Numbered from the stretch's first letter, positions 7,735 to 17,545 are shown. The stretch: DNA of 64,000 nucleotides from Solirubrum koreensis (GCF_039541855.1 NZ_BAABHA010000004.1:186001-250000), one strand, 5' to 3'. Notes: generated from the sequence alone by a model not told the origin. Made by a program: numbers and translations.

Positions 7735-9123
7735 CTACGACGAGCGGGGTATTTCCAGCTCTACCTGCGTGCCTTCTCCCAAAGCGCTTTGCAAGCGTAT
7801 GGCTCCGCTGTGCAGGTCCATAATCTTGCTGGCCAGGGGCAGCCCAATGCCGTGACCGGGAACTCCGCGGGCATTGTCGGCTCGGAAAAAGGGCACAAAC
7901 ACTTGCAGGCGGTCGGCCTCGGCCATGCCCACTCCCCAGTCGCGCACTTCCAGGCACACACGGTGCGCAGTGGTACTGAGGGTGGCCAGCACCGGGCGGC
8001 TGGCACCCGTCGAAAATTTGCAGGCGTTTTCAAGCACGTTTAGCACCGCCGACAGCAGCAGGGCCTCGTTGCCGTGCACGATGGGTTCGGCGTCCGTAGC
8101 AATCTGGAAGTCCAGATCGATTCGGCACTTGGGATGCCGGCGCTGCACCTCTTCGTGGGCCTGCAGCAACAGCTCGTCGAAACGCAAGTGAGTAAGCGGC
8201 ACCTGCGAGGGGTCGTCGGAGGCACGGGCAATCTGCAGGAGCCCGTTGGTAAGGTCTTTCAGTAGCCGAGACGCATCCAGGGTGCTTTGCAGCACGCGGT
8301 GGTACTCGGCGGTGCTGCGGGTTTGTAACAGCGCCACTTCCAGCTCGCCAATAAGCACGGTTAGGGGCGTACGCAACTCGTGCGAGGCGTCGCGCACGAA
8401 GGTTCGCTGCCCCACAAACGCGGTTTCGAGGCGGTCGAGCAGGCGGTTAAACGTGTGGGCCAACTGCGACACTTCATCCGAGCCATCGGCGCGGGAAAGG
8501 CGGCGGTGCAAATCGGAAGCCGAGATGCTGCTCACTTCGCGCACAATCTGGCGCATGGGGCTGAGGGCCTGGCCCGCGAATACCCACCCTCCGGCGCCGG
8601 CCAGCAAGAGAGAAGCCAGGAGCCCGAGCACCAGTATGCTGCGCAGGCTTCCCAGCTTTTGGTCGCTGTCGGCATCCACCGACCACGCTGTTACCAGGAA
8701 CTTGCCCTTGTCGGGCACGTTGTACCGCAAGCCTACGGTATAGGTCCAGTTGGGCTGCCGATCCACGAGGTCTTCGTCGGGGCTGGCGTGCAGCCAGCCT
8801 TCGGGCAGCGGGCGGGAAGTGTTAATGCCTTCCCGAAACACCACCTGGCCCTTCACATTGTAAATCCGCACTTCTTCATCGGGCAGGGTGCGGTAAAACT
8901 GGCGCAGGTACCGCCGGTATGCGGCGCGGTGCCGCTCGTCGGCCTGCGGGCGGTCGGCATCGAAATACACGTGAGCAACTACCAGCGCGCGGTTGCGCAG
9001 GCTGCGCTCAAAAAACTCACTGCGCGAGCGGGCCGTGAAATAGTAGATCAGCAGCGAGAACAGCAGCAGCGTAACGGCTACGATGGCCGCGAACTGCAAC
9101 GCCAACCGCAAGCGAATAGACAT
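7735..9123 (-). CDS. Membrane sensor histidine kinase
   Basis: A 462-residue two-component sensor. The order is: TM1 (about 8-30), an extracytoplasmic sensor region of about 130 residues, TM2 (about 160-185), HAMP, HisKA with phospho-acceptor His248 in RDASHELRTPLT, then HATPase with an N-box (NVLENACKFS), G1 (DWGVGMAE) and G2 (GHGIGLPLA). All kinase motifs are intact. The architecture is that of CusS/QseC-like kinases paired with OmpR regulators. It is downstream of its regulator (95-bp gap, same strand). The sensed signal is unknown; neighbouring transporter and carbonic anhydrase genes suggest an anion or inorganic-carbon signal. Confidence 0.94.
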   Translation of the reverse strand: MSIRLRLALQFAAIVAVTLLLFSLLIYYFTARSRSEFFERSLRNRALVVAHVYFDADRPQADERHRAAYRRYLRQFYRTLPDEEVRIYNVKGQVVFREGINTSRPLPEGWLHASPDEDLVDRQPNWTYTVGLRYNVPDKGKFLVTAWSVDADSDQKLGSLRSILVLGLLASLLLAGAGGWVFAGQALSPMRQIVREVSSISASDLHRRLSRADGSDEVSQLAHTFNRLLDRLETAFVGQRTFVRDASHELRTPLTVLIGELEVALLQTRSTAEYHRVLQSTLDASRLLKDLTNGLLQIARASDDPSQVPLTHLRFDELLLQAHEEVQRRHPKCRIDLDFQIATDAEPIVHGNEALLLSAVLNVLENACKFSTGASRPVLATLSTTAHRVCLEVRDWGVGMAEADRLQVFVPFFRADNARGVPGHGIGLPLASKIMDLHSGAIRLQSALGEGTQVELEIPRSS

Positions 9124-9218
9124 GGAAAGCGAAGTCAGGTAAAGGATGGAAAAACCGTGCGAAAGGCACTGGGGGCACCCAGGTGAACCAGCTTGGCCCC
9201 AGGCAGAAGTCCTGCCGG

Positions 9219-9896
9219 CTATTCTTCCTTCATCACGTAACCCATGCCCACCAAGGTATGAATTAACTTGGGACTGAAGTCTTTATCAATCTTTTTGCGC
9301 AGGAAGTTGATGTATACGTCGATAACATTCGACCCTGTGTCGAAGCTGGTTTCCCAGACGTGTTCCAGAATATCGACGCGCGACACCACGCGGCCCTGGT
9401 TGCGCAGCAGGTAGTTAAGCAAAGCAAACTCGCGGGCCGTGAGCTGAATGTTCTGGCCCGCCCGCGTTACCGATTTGCTGGAGGGGTCGAGGGCGAGGTC
9501 GGCGAGGCGCAGCGCGGGCTGCGAGTTGGGGTTTTCGGAGCGGCGGCGGGCCAGCGCCCGAATACGTGCCAGGAGTTCCTGAAAAGCGAACGGCTTCACC
9601 AGGTAGTCATCGGCGCCGGCATCAAGACCACGGATTTTATCGTCGGTTTCGCCCAAGGCCGTAAGCATGAGAATGGGCACTGCGGCATCGTGGGCACGCA
9701 CTTCCCGGCACACGTCCAGCCCGCTCATGCCCGGTAGCAGCTGGTCGAGAATGATGAGGTCGTAGAAGTTCGAAAGCGCCAACCGGCGTCCCAACAGCCC
9801 ATCGGGTGCTAGGTCTACGGTGTGGGTTTGTTCGGTGAGGCCTTTGTGCAAGAAGGCCGCCACCTTGGGTTCGTCTTCTACCAGGAGAATCTTCAT
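9219..9896 (-). CDS. OmpR-family response regulator
   Basis: A 225-residue DNA-binding regulator starting MKILLVEDEPKV. The receiver domain has acidic residues at 7-9, phospho-acceptor Asp51 (LIILDQLLPG), the conserved Thr (MLTALGE) and Lys in DDYLVKPFAF. The C-terminal half is a winged-helix trans_reg_C domain (LTAREFALLNYLLRN, then VIDVYINFLRKKID). The ATG at 9896 is chosen because it begins the canonical receiver fold; the in-frame extension upstream has no match to it. It precedes the kinase gene and probably acts on the 11-bp repeats at 7687-7730 and possibly on its own promoter. Confidence 0.94.
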   Translation of the reverse strand: MKILLVEDEPKVAAFLHKGLTEQTHTVDLAPDGLLGRRLALSNFYDLIILDQLLPGMSGLDVCREVRAHDAAVPILMLTALGETDDKIRGLDAGADDYLVKPFAFQELLARIRALARRRSENPNSQPALRLADLALDPSSKSVTRAGQNIQLTAREFALLNYLLRNQGRVVSRVDILEHVWETSFDTGSNVIDVYINFLRKKIDKDFSPKLIHTLVGMGYVMKEE

Positions 9897-10031
9897 ATGA
9901 GCCGAGGTTGAGCCCTCTAAGGTAGTTACCCATACGGAGGTGGAATCTTTTCGGGGGCTTGAAACCCGAAATGGACGCAACCGTACTCCCAAATACATTA
10001 CAAATTATTATAAGAATAATTTTAATTTAGC

Positions 10032-10060
10032 TTGACTTTAAAAAACAGGTCCTATATTTT
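10032..10060 (+). promoter_or_regulatory. Bacteroidota-type promoter for the exopolysaccharide locus
   Basis: TTG at 10032-10034, an 18-bp spacer, then TATATTTT at 10053-10060. This fits the TTG / TAnnTTTG consensus known for Bacteroidota except at the last base. It lies in the AT-rich divergent spacer, about 120 bp upstream of the first gene of the exopolysaccharide cluster. Confidence 0.55.
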
Positions 10061-10180
10061 TAGAGAAAAATTCTATCACCATATTTTCGGCTCTCCTCTT
10101 ACGCTTGCTTGTTCGCCATTGTCCACGCCACAGACCTCGGCTTGCCTGCAACGCGGTTACGCTTCATCCCCTCCACCATC

Positions 10181-10960
10181 ATGATGACGTTTCTGTTGCC
10201 ACGCTTGCGCCTGTTATGGGCAGGCTTGCTGCTGACCGGTTGTATCTCCCAGCGGCAGCTGCCTTACCTCCAAGGGGCCGATTATTCGACCCAAACTGCT
10301 GTAGCCGTTGCCAATGTGCCTACGCCCTATCTTCTCCAACCCAACGACGTTTTGTCGGTACGGGTGCAGAGCGCTCAACCAGCGCTGAACGAGATATTTA
10401 ACGTAACCGACACCCGGGCCATATTTGGTGGTGACCCGGGTAACATGTTTTTAGCCGGCTACAACGTAGATGCGGCGGGCACCGTGAACCTGCCTACCGT
10501 AGGACCGGTGAAAGTAGCGGGCCTGACCACCGACCAAGCTCAGGCCACCATTCAGCAACAGGTAAACCGCTTTGTGCGCGATGCCAACGTGCTAGTAAAG
10601 CTCCTCTCTTTTAAGGTAACGGTGCTGGGCGAGGTGCGAAACCCCGGTCGGTACTTTGTGTACAACGCCCAAGCCAATGTGTTAGAAGCACTTGGCCTGG
10701 CCGGCGACCTTACTGAGTTTGGCAACCGCAGGAACGTAAAACTGATTCGGCAGACGGCCAAGGGCTCGGAGGTTATCCTGCTCGACCTCACCGACGCGAA
10801 GCTCCTGGCTTCTCCTTCTTACTACCTGCTCCCCAACGACGCACTGTACGTGGAGCCGGTGAAAGCCCGCGCAACCCGCGGCAATGCCACCAACCTCGGG
10901 TTGGTCTTTGGCGGCGTCTCAGCCCTCGTGCTTCTGCTCAATTACATCAAGCTGCAATAG
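10181..10960 (+). CDS. Polysaccharide export outer-membrane lipoprotein (Wza/BexD type)
   Basis: A 259-residue export protein. The ATG at 10181 (ATG ATG) is chosen because it starts a lipoprotein signal peptide with lipobox LLLTGC, Cys21. The Poly_export domain follows (YLLQPNDVLSVRVQS, then VDAAGTVNLPTVGPVKVAGLT), then an SLBB-like segment (FKVTVLGEVRNPGRYFVYN). A C-terminal hydrophobic helix (LGLVFGGVSALVLLLNYI) resembles the membrane-spanning end of Wza-type proteins. It should form the outer-membrane channel used together with the Wzc-like kinase encoded next. Confidence 0.92.
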   Translation: MMTFLLPRLRLLWAGLLLTGCISQRQLPYLQGADYSTQTAVAVANVPTPYLLQPNDVLSVRVQSAQPALNEIFNVTDTRAIFGGDPGNMFLAGYNVDAAGTVNLPTVGPVKVAGLTTDQAQATIQQQVNRFVRDANVLVKLLSFKVTVLGEVRNPGRYFVYNAQANVLEALGLAGDLTEFGNRRNVKLIRQTAKGSEVILLDLTDAKLLASPSYYLLPNDALYVEPVKARATRGNATNLGLVFGGVSALVLLLNYIKLQ

Positions 10961-11022
10961 CTCCCCGAGCCGCTCCGGTCTGCCTTTGCCTATCCTTTCC
11001 AGTTCCTCTAATCCCGCTCGGC

Positions 11023-13407
11023 ATGGAACCACGCACCACCACCGCCCCCGACGAACTCGACTTAAATGAGTTGTTTTTCCGGTTGAAAAACCGTTGGCCC
11101 CTGTTTTTGGTGGGTTTGCTGGTGGCTGGGGCCGCCGCTTATCTCTACCTGCAGGTAAAGGCCCCGGTATACGACTTCCGGTCTACCATGCTGCTGGGCA
11201 ACCAGAGCAGCGGCTCGAAACGGGCGCAGGAACTGCTTCAGCTGCTGGAAGTAAAGGACCGCGGCGTGAAGATGGAAGACGAAATTGGCCTGATCAGCTC
11301 GGCCGGGATGGTGCGCGAAGCCTTGCTCCGCCTGCCCGAGTTTCAGGTAAGCTACTTTGTGGCACCCAACACGTGGCTTAACAAGCTGCGTGACCTGCAA
11401 GTACGCGAGCTGCCCGTGGGGACGGTGCCGTTCCGCGTTGTGCCCGACCCCGCGGCACCGCAGCTTAGCGGCACTCGCGTGGCCGTGCAAATACTGCCCA
11501 ACGGCCAATACCGCCTGCAAGCCAAAGCCGACCGCGCTGCGCTTAGCAGCCTGCCGACCGGGGAGTTGGTGCGCCAGGTGCTTGACCTGGAACTGGACGA
11601 AGTGGTGAAGGCCGGCCAACCGCTGCGTCACCCGTTGCTCAGCATAACCATTCAGCCCGTGCCGGGTGTGCCGAGTACCGCAAACGAGCGGTATAGCTTC
11701 CAGCTGAACGACCTTACCAGCCTAGCCGAGGGCTACGCCGGCAGATTGGTTGTGCGTAACCTGGACCACGAGTCGCGCATTATCGAGCTAACGACCAAAG
11801 GCACGGTGCCCGTAAAGGAAAAGCAGTTTCTGGACACGCTCATGAGCGTTTTCATTGCCGCCGACTTGCACGAGAAAAACCAAACGGGCCGCAAAACCCT
11901 GGATTTCCTCGACAACGAAATTGCCAAGCTCAGCCAGTCCCGCTCGCAGTCGGCCTCGGCACTGAGCTCGTTCCGGGCCTCCCGGGGCGTGGTCGATGTG
12001 TCGGCGCAATCCAATTCCGGCATTCAGCAGCTTTCAAATCTGGAGCTGGAACGCTCGCGGGTGGAGTCGCAGCGTAAGTTCTACGAAAACCTGCTCCACA
12101 CCGTGCGTTTCAGCCAGGATATGTCGGCCTTATCGGCTGCGGGCGTCACCGATCCGGTGCTTAACAGCCTGATTCTGCAGCTCGCCGATTTATCGACCCA
12201 GAAAGCGGGCCTGGTGGTAAACGCCAGCGACCGGAACCCTCTGGTGGCCGTGCTCGATGAAAAGATCAAGGGCCTGAAAGCGTCGCTGGAGCAAAACCTG
12301 AACAGTTCCATCCGCTCGTCGAACTACCAGCTTTCGGACCTGAACAAGCAACTGAGCCGCGTGCGCGGCGACATGGACCGCCTGCCCGAAAACGAGCGGC
12401 AGTTGGCCGTGCTTAAAAACAAGTCGGACTTCAACGACAAAAACTACAACTTCCTGGTGGAGAAGCGCGCGGAGGCGTCCATTGCCTTGGCTACCAACGC
12501 CACCGACAAGAAAGTAATTGACGCGGCCACCATGGCCGGAGACGGGCCCTCGGCCCCGCGGCCCATGTTTGTGGGGCTCATTGCGCTGCTGGCCGGCCTG
12601 CTTACGCCCCTGGGCGCGGCCCTGCTACTTGACAAAACCAACCGGCGCATTCAAAGCAAGGAAGACTTAGCAGAGGTAACCAAAATTCCGATGCTGGGCG
12701 TGGTAGCTCACGGCACGCACGCCGACCGTGAGGAAATGCTCACGACCCCCAAAGGCCCCATTGCGGAGTCGTTCCGCTCTATTCGGGTTAACCTGCAATA
12801 CCTCTCGGCGGGCCTCGATAAGAAGGTACTCGGCGTTACCTCGTCGGTGCCGGGCGAAGGCAAAACCTTCTGCGCCGTGAACCTGGCGGCCGAGTTGGCG
12901 CAGTCGGGCAGGCGCGTGGTGCTGCTGGAAACCGACTTGCGCCGCCCCACCGTGGCGAGCTACTTCAACCTCGACCCGGATTCCCCCGGCCTTTCCAACT
13001 ACCTGGCCGACCTGAACCCGCTGGAAGAATGCCTCCGCCCCACCGGCCTGAAGCGCTTCGACGTGATTACCTGCGGCGAAATTCCACCCAACCCCACCGA
13101 GCTGCTGGAAACCGACCGCATGGGGGCCCTCATTGAGCACCTGCGCGCAGAGTACGATTACGTGCTGCTCGATACGCCACCGGTGGGCTACGTGTCGGAG
13201 TACTTCGTGCTGCTGCGCCACCTCGATGCGAACGTGTACGTGGTGCGCCAGAACTACACCGACCGCTCCCTGGTGAACCAGATTGATGAGCTGTACCGCG
13301 AGCAGAAAATCAAGCACGTGTACATCATCATTAACGACGTGCACTTCACCAAGACCTACGAGTACCGCTACAAACAGAAAGCCTACGCTTACGGCGGATA
13401 CAACTAA
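11023..13407 (+). CDS. Polysaccharide co-polymerase / BY-kinase (Wzc type)
   Basis: A 794-residue inner-membrane protein controlling chain length and export. The N-terminal Wzz domain has TM1 at about 25-46 (RWPLFLVGLLVAGAAAYLYL), followed by a long coiled-coil periplasmic region and a GNVR-like segment. TM2 is near 514-537. The cytoplasmic kinase has Walker A SSVPGEGKT (607-615), Walker A' VVLLETDLRRP (about 632-642) and a C-terminal tyrosine cluster of six Tyr in the last 17 residues, the usual autophosphorylation tail. Kinase and transmembrane parts are fused, as in Proteobacteria and Bacteroidota. It partners with the upstream Wza-like lipoprotein. Confidence 0.95.
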   Translation: MEPRTTTAPDELDLNELFFRLKNRWPLFLVGLLVAGAAAYLYLQVKAPVYDFRSTMLLGNQSSGSKRAQELLQLLEVKDRGVKMEDEIGLISSAGMVREALLRLPEFQVSYFVAPNTWLNKLRDLQVRELPVGTVPFRVVPDPAAPQLSGTRVAVQILPNGQYRLQAKADRAALSSLPTGELVRQVLDLELDEVVKAGQPLRHPLLSITIQPVPGVPSTANERYSFQLNDLTSLAEGYAGRLVVRNLDHESRIIELTTKGTVPVKEKQFLDTLMSVFIAADLHEKNQTGRKTLDFLDNEIAKLSQSRSQSASALSSFRASRGVVDVSAQSNSGIQQLSNLELERSRVESQRKFYENLLHTVRFSQDMSALSAAGVTDPVLNSLILQLADLSTQKAGLVVNASDRNPLVAVLDEKIKGLKASLEQNLNSSIRSSNYQLSDLNKQLSRVRGDMDRLPENERQLAVLKNKSDFNDKNYNFLVEKRAEASIALATNATDKKVIDAATMAGDGPSAPRPMFVGLIALLAGLLTPLGAALLLDKTNRRIQSKEDLAEVTKIPMLGVVAHGTHADREEMLTTPKGPIAESFRSIRVNLQYLSAGLDKKVLGVTSSVPGEGKTFCAVNLAAELAQSGRRVVLLETDLRRPTVASYFNLDPDSPGLSNYLADLNPLEECLRPTGLKRFDVITCGEIPPNPTELLETDRMGALIEHLRAEYDYVLLDTPPVGYVSEYFVLLRHLDANVYVVRQNYTDRSLVNQIDELYREQKIKHVYIIINDVHFTKTYEYRYKQKAYAYGGYN

Positions 13408-13444
13408 GCCGCTGCCTCCTTCTCCACTGATTTCTCCACCCCGC

Positions 13445-15025
13445 ATGTCCACTGCTGCTGCTTCTGCTCCCGCTTCCGGCCTGGCTGCCGCAGCTGTTCA
13501 CGGGGTAAAGTGGACCACGGCGGCTACGCTCACCACGTCGCTGCTTCAGATTGGCTATACGGCCGTAATGGCCCGGCTGCTCACTCCCGAGGCATTCGGC
13601 TTGGTGGCGCTGGCGGGCATTACCATTCGGTTCGGCTCTTACTTCGCGCAAATGGGCATGGAGCTGGCCATCATTCAGAAGGCCGAGTTAACCGAGCGCG
13701 ACATCCGGGCGGCGTTTACGTCTTCCATTGGCCTGGCGCTGCTGTTCAGTAGTTTGCTACTGCTGCTGGCCCCGGTTGCGGGAAGCGTTTTCGCGCAACC
13801 CGAAGTGGTGCCGGTGGTGCAGGTGTTGGCTGTGGGGCTGCTGCTTACGGGCGGCTCGGCCACGGCCGTGAGCCTGCTGCGTCGGTGCATGCGGTTTCGC
13901 ACGTTGGCCATTGCCGAGGTTAGCGCCTTTGTGCTGGGTTACGCGGGCGTGGGTGTGGGCATGGCGTGGCTCGGGTACGGCGTGTGGAGTTTGGTGGGTG
14001 CCCAACTCACCCAGGCCGCCGTGCTGGCGGTGCTGACTTACGGGGCCACCCGGCACGCGGTTAAACCCCTGTTTAACTGGGAAACCTACCGCCCCCTGGT
14101 GCAGTACGGCGGTTGGTCGTCGGTCATCAGCTTCTGCGAGTACATTACCGGCGAGCTGGACAAAATGAGCATCAGCCGCCTGTGGGGCGCGGCGGCGTTG
14201 GGCATGTACTCCCGCGCCTGGATGCTCATTGGCTTGCCCATTTACACGTTGTCATCGAGCGTGGCGCGGGTGGCCCTGCCTTCTTTCAGCCAGGTGCAGC
14301 ACGACCGGCCCCGCCTGAAGGCCGCTTACCTGCGCAGCATTGTGCTTATGGGAGCCATTATTACGCCCATTTGCCTGGGCGCAGCCGTGGCCGCGCCGGA
14401 AGTAGTGCGCGTGATGCTGGGCGAGAAATGGATGAATACGGTTCCCGTTTTCCGGCTGATCTGCGGGGTGTTTGCCCTGAGCATGATGAACATGTTTGCG
14501 GCCACCGTGGCCGATGCCACTGCCTCCCTGGTGCGCAAGTTTTGGCTGACGCTGGCCCACGCCGGGGCCCTTCTGGCGCTGTTTGCGCTGCTGCGGCCGT
14601 TGGGGCTGCTGGGGGTAGCGGTGGGCGTGTTGCTGGGCGAGGGGATTCGCACCGTTTTCTACACCCTGCTCATGCGCCGCGTGCTGGATGTGTCAGCGCT
14701 GGAAGTGCTGCGCTGTTACGGACCAGCCGTGCTGTTGGGCAGCGGGGTAGCTGCCGCCATTGCGGCCGTAGCCTGGTTACTGCGCGGTGCTAACATGCCG
14801 CTGGCCGTGGTGTTTACCGGCGAACTTCTGGCTGGCGCCGTGGCCTTGGCGGGTTTGCTGTTGCTGCTGCCGCTCCGCAGTCTGCAGGCCGAAATAGGCA
14901 CCCAACTTGGTCACCTCGCGGTGCCCGGCCTCGGCTGGCTGCGGGCGTGGCTGCTACGTCATCAACCGGCCCCTGCCGCCGCTGTGCTGGCCGGCGCCGA
15001 CGCTCAGCAACCCGTACGTGTATGA
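13445..15025 (+). CDS. Polysaccharide flippase (Wzx / MATE-like)
   Basis: A 526-residue polytopic protein with 12-14 hydrophobic segments, of the oligosaccharide flippase type (polysacc_synt/MATE superfamily). The start of the first domain (HGVKWTTAATLTTSLLQIGY...MARLLTPEAFGLVALAGI) is typical of LPS/EPS flippases. ATG 13445 starts the protein; the longer open frame overlapping the kinase gene is not credible. It would flip the undecaprenyl-linked repeat unit across the inner membrane. The stop codon overlaps the start of the next gene by 4 bp (ATGA at 15022-15025), implying translational coupling. Confidence 0.93.
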   Translation: MSTAAASAPASGLAAAAVHGVKWTTAATLTTSLLQIGYTAVMARLLTPEAFGLVALAGITIRFGSYFAQMGMELAIIQKAELTERDIRAAFTSSIGLALLFSSLLLLLAPVAGSVFAQPEVVPVVQVLAVGLLLTGGSATAVSLLRRCMRFRTLAIAEVSAFVLGYAGVGVGMAWLGYGVWSLVGAQLTQAAVLAVLTYGATRHAVKPLFNWETYRPLVQYGGWSSVISFCEYITGELDKMSISRLWGAAALGMYSRAWMLIGLPIYTLSSSVARVALPSFSQVQHDRPRLKAAYLRSIVLMGAIITPICLGAAVAAPEVVRVMLGEKWMNTVPVFRLICGVFALSMMNMFAATVADATASLVRKFWLTLAHAGALLALFALLRPLGLLGVAVGVLLGEGIRTVFYTLLMRRVLDVSALEVLRCYGPAVLLGSGVAAAIAAVAWLLRGANMPLAVVFTGELLAGAVALAGLLLLLPLRSLQAEIGTQLGHLAVPGLGWLRAWLLRHQPAPAAAVLAGADAQQPVRV

Positions 15026-16305
15026 AGGTTAACCTACGATTTCTGCTCCTCACCGTGTTTGTGCTGGTGCTGGTCACGGACCCCGCCTTCACCCAGCTCG
15101 TGTTCGGGCCCATAGAGGACCCCATTATGGGCAAGTACCACTACATGCTGGTGGGCATTTCGGCGGTACTTGGCGTGGTGAACATCCGGTACATGAGCTC
15201 CATTATGCGGGCGTGGTTTCTGGTGGTGTTGCTTAGCCTGGGGGCCCTGGCGCTGGAATCGTACAACGGTTGGGGGCGCTGGATGGTGTACCCTCACGTT
15301 TTCGGCAAGCTAACGGTCATGCTGTCGTTGTTCGCGGTGTACGGCTACCATTGCCGCAAGGGCCTGCCGCCTTTCCGCCCGCTGGCGCGCTTCATTTTGG
15401 TGGGGCTACTGCTTAACCTGGCTTTGGTCAACCAGAATGCGCTGTCGGTTAGTGCGTTTCTCGATAACGAACGGGGCTTTGCTGTAACCTCGGCCTACCT
15501 GTTTCTGGTAGTGGCGCTGTTTTGCCTGAACTGGTTCCTGACCCGCGGCGGCACGCTAAACGTGGTGGTGTTTTTCCTCTGCATGGGCATGATCGTGTTC
15601 CTGCAGCACCGCACCGTGTGGGTATCGGCGGCGGTGTCGCTGCCGCTGAACATCCTGCTGCTGCGTCGGGTGCCCGGCGTACGCTTTACCATGAATCGGA
15701 TTCTGCTGCTCACGCTGCTGCCTTTTTTGGTGGGCTCGGTGGGCGGCATTGCCACGGTGCTCGAAAACCCGGCCGTGCTCAAAAAGCTCGAAAGCAGCAT
15801 CGACGACATTCAGAACCCCGACAAGCAGGGCACCGGCAACTGGCGCATGAAACAGTACGAATCGTACAAGCCCTTTATTGCCGAACGCCCCGTGCTGGGC
15901 TGGCGCATCGAAGGCTTTGAGCTGCCCGTGCAGTTTTACAGCACCGATACCGACGCCCCCATTTGGGAGAATTTCACCGGCCACCATTTCCACAGCTTCT
16001 ACCTCGACCGCCTGTTTTACTTCGGTGTGTTTGGGGTGCTGCTGGTGGTGCTGGTGCCCATTATTGTGGTGGTGCAGCGCCTGTTACAGCCCGGGCCGCT
16101 ACCGCCCGAAACCGCCGCGCTCATCGCCTGCGGCGCAAACCTGCTGGTGTATTCCATTTCCTACGACTGGTCGCCTTACCAGTTTGCGCTGGTGGGCCTG
16201 GTGCTGGCCGCCGTGCAAGCCTCGGCTCCGGTGCCGATATCCGCCCGGGCGGTTACGGCGCCGCTTCCGGCGCCACCCGCCGCCGAGCCCGTGCTTTCCT
16301 ACTGA
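15022..16305 (+). CDS. O-antigen polymerase/ligase-like membrane protein (Wzy candidate)
   Basis: A 427-residue membrane protein of about 11 segments. The start MKVNLRFLLLTVFVLVLV is fixed by the 4-bp overlap with the flippase gene. Toward the C-terminus there is a large loop with Trp/Arg/His (GNWRMKQYESYKPF, then FTGHHFHSFYLDRLFYFG), matching the Wzy_C/WaaL arrangement in which a periplasmic Arg/His-rich loop precedes the last helices. Sequence identity in this family is always low, so polymerase is inferred from topology and from its place directly after the flippase. Confidence 0.78.
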   Translation: MKVNLRFLLLTVFVLVLVTDPAFTQLVFGPIEDPIMGKYHYMLVGISAVLGVVNIRYMSSIMRAWFLVVLLSLGALALESYNGWGRWMVYPHVFGKLTVMLSLFAVYGYHCRKGLPPFRPLARFILVGLLLNLALVNQNALSVSAFLDNERGFAVTSAYLFLVVALFCLNWFLTRGGTLNVVVFFLCMGMIVFLQHRTVWVSAAVSLPLNILLLRRVPGVRFTMNRILLLTLLPFLVGSVGGIATVLENPAVLKKLESSIDDIQNPDKQGTGNWRMKQYESYKPFIAERPVLGWRIEGFELPVQFYSTDTDAPIWENFTGHHFHSFYLDRLFYFGVFGVLLVVLVPIIVVVQRLLQPGPLPPETAALIACGANLLVYSISYDWSPYQFALVGLVLAAVQASAPVPISARAVTAPLPAPPAAEPVLSY

Positions 16306-16333
16306 CCTCCCGCTCCCCTACCCACCCTCCGCT

Positions 16334-17545
16334 ATGAAAATTCTTTGGCTAGCCCCGTTTCCGCACCCGCGGCACCCGGCCCAACACCCGGCCCCCTGGC
16401 TCACCACCCTCGCCCAAGCCCTGGCGCAGCAACCCGGCCTCGAGCTGACGGTGCTCAACTGGGAATCGGGTTTGGATGCCCCGGTGGAAAACTTTGAGCG
16501 CGACGGAATACGGTTCGTGTTTCTGCGCGTTCCGGCGTCCCGGGCCGATATTCTTTCTCTTTATACCCGCCGGGTGGGCATTATTCGCGAGTACCTGCGC
16601 CGCCACCATCACCGCTATAACCTTATTCACGTGCACGGCTCGGAAATGCAGTTCCAGGCGGCCGTGGCCGGGCTGGAGGTTCCGGTGCTGCTGTCGGTAC
16701 AGGGGCTGATATCGGAATGCGTGAAGGCCCTGCCCGATACCGTGTCGGTGCGGCGGGCGCTGTGGTCGTTGGCCAGCTACTACGAGCTAAAGTACCTGCC
16801 GCAGGTGCGGGAGTTTTTGTGCCGCACCCACTGGGACAAGGCCCACATTGCGCGCCTGAGTCCGGGGGCCCGTATTCACCACAACTGGGAAATGCTACGG
16901 CCCGAGTTTTTTGGGGCGGCGCCCCGGGCGGGCATGCCGGCGGCCGTTCCGCAGGTACTGTTTATGGGCGGCACCCAAGTCATGAAGGGCTTCCACGAAA
17001 CCATGCAGGCCTTTAACCTCATTCGGCAGGAAACGCCCGCCCGCTTGGTGCTGGTGGGCGACACTTACGCCGAGGAGTTGGTCCGCTACATCCGCAAGGC
17101 CGGGCTGCGCCACATCGAGCCCGGCGACGTGGACTGCCGCCGGTTCCAGAGCAGCGCCCAGCTGATCGAGCTGTTCCGCCAGTCGTTGTGCCTGCTCCAC
17201 CCCTCTTACATCGACAACAGCCCCAACAGCGTGTGCGAGGCCCAAGTGGCCGGCCTACCGGTGGTGGCCTCCAACGTGGGTGGCGTCAGCTCGCTCATCG
17301 ACGATGGACAAACCGGCCTGCTTTCCGACTTAACCCCTCGCAACCTGGCCGCCGCTGTGCTGCGCCTGCACCACGACCCCGGTTTTGCCCGCCGCCTTGC
17401 CGTTCAAGCCCACCAGGTAGCCCGCCTCCGCCACGATCCGGCTACCATTCTGCAGCGCACCCTGGATACTTACCGGGGCATTCTGCAAATACCGGTGCCG
17501 TTTTCCGTGGCGGCCCCTTCCACCGCCATGGCCGAAACGGCCTAA
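16334..17545 (+). CDS. Glycosyltransferase family 4
   Basis: A GT-B fold glycosyltransferase of 403 residues. ATG 16334 gives the usual N-terminus (MKILWLAPFPHPRHPAQHPA). The C-terminal domain shows VLFMGGTQVMKGFHETMQAF, then the donor-binding region LHPSYIDNSPNSVCEAQVAG-PVVASNVGGV, the family 4 EX7E-like site. Cytoplasmic and probably peripheral. It likely adds one sugar to the lipid-linked repeat unit; donor and acceptor cannot be read from sequence. The next gene starts 11 bp downstream. Confidence 0.9.
   Translation: MKILWLAPFPHPRHPAQHPAPWLTTLAQALAQQPGLELTVLNWESGLDAPVENFERDGIRFVFLRVPASRADILSLYTRRVGIIREYLRRHHHRYNLIHVHGSEMQFQAAVAGLEVPVLLSVQGLISECVKALPDTVSVRRALWSLASYYELKYLPQVREFLCRTHWDKAHIARLSPGARIHHNWEMLRPEFFGAAPRAGMPAAVPQVLFMGGTQVMKGFHETMQAFNLIRQETPARLVLVGDTYAEELVRYIRKAGLRHIEPGDVDCRRFQSSAQLIELFRQSLCLLHPSYIDNSPNSVCEAQVAGLPVVASNVGGVSSLIDDGQTGLLSDLTPRNLAAAVLRLHHDPGFARRLAVQAHQVARLRHDPATILQRTLDTYRGILQIPVPFSVAAPSTAMAETA

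Noticed and set aside
13283..13444. Upstream extension of the flippase frame into the kinase gene
   Set aside because: Ser/Thr-rich nonsense sequence out of frame with the Wzc coding sequence; ATG 13445 fits the family.
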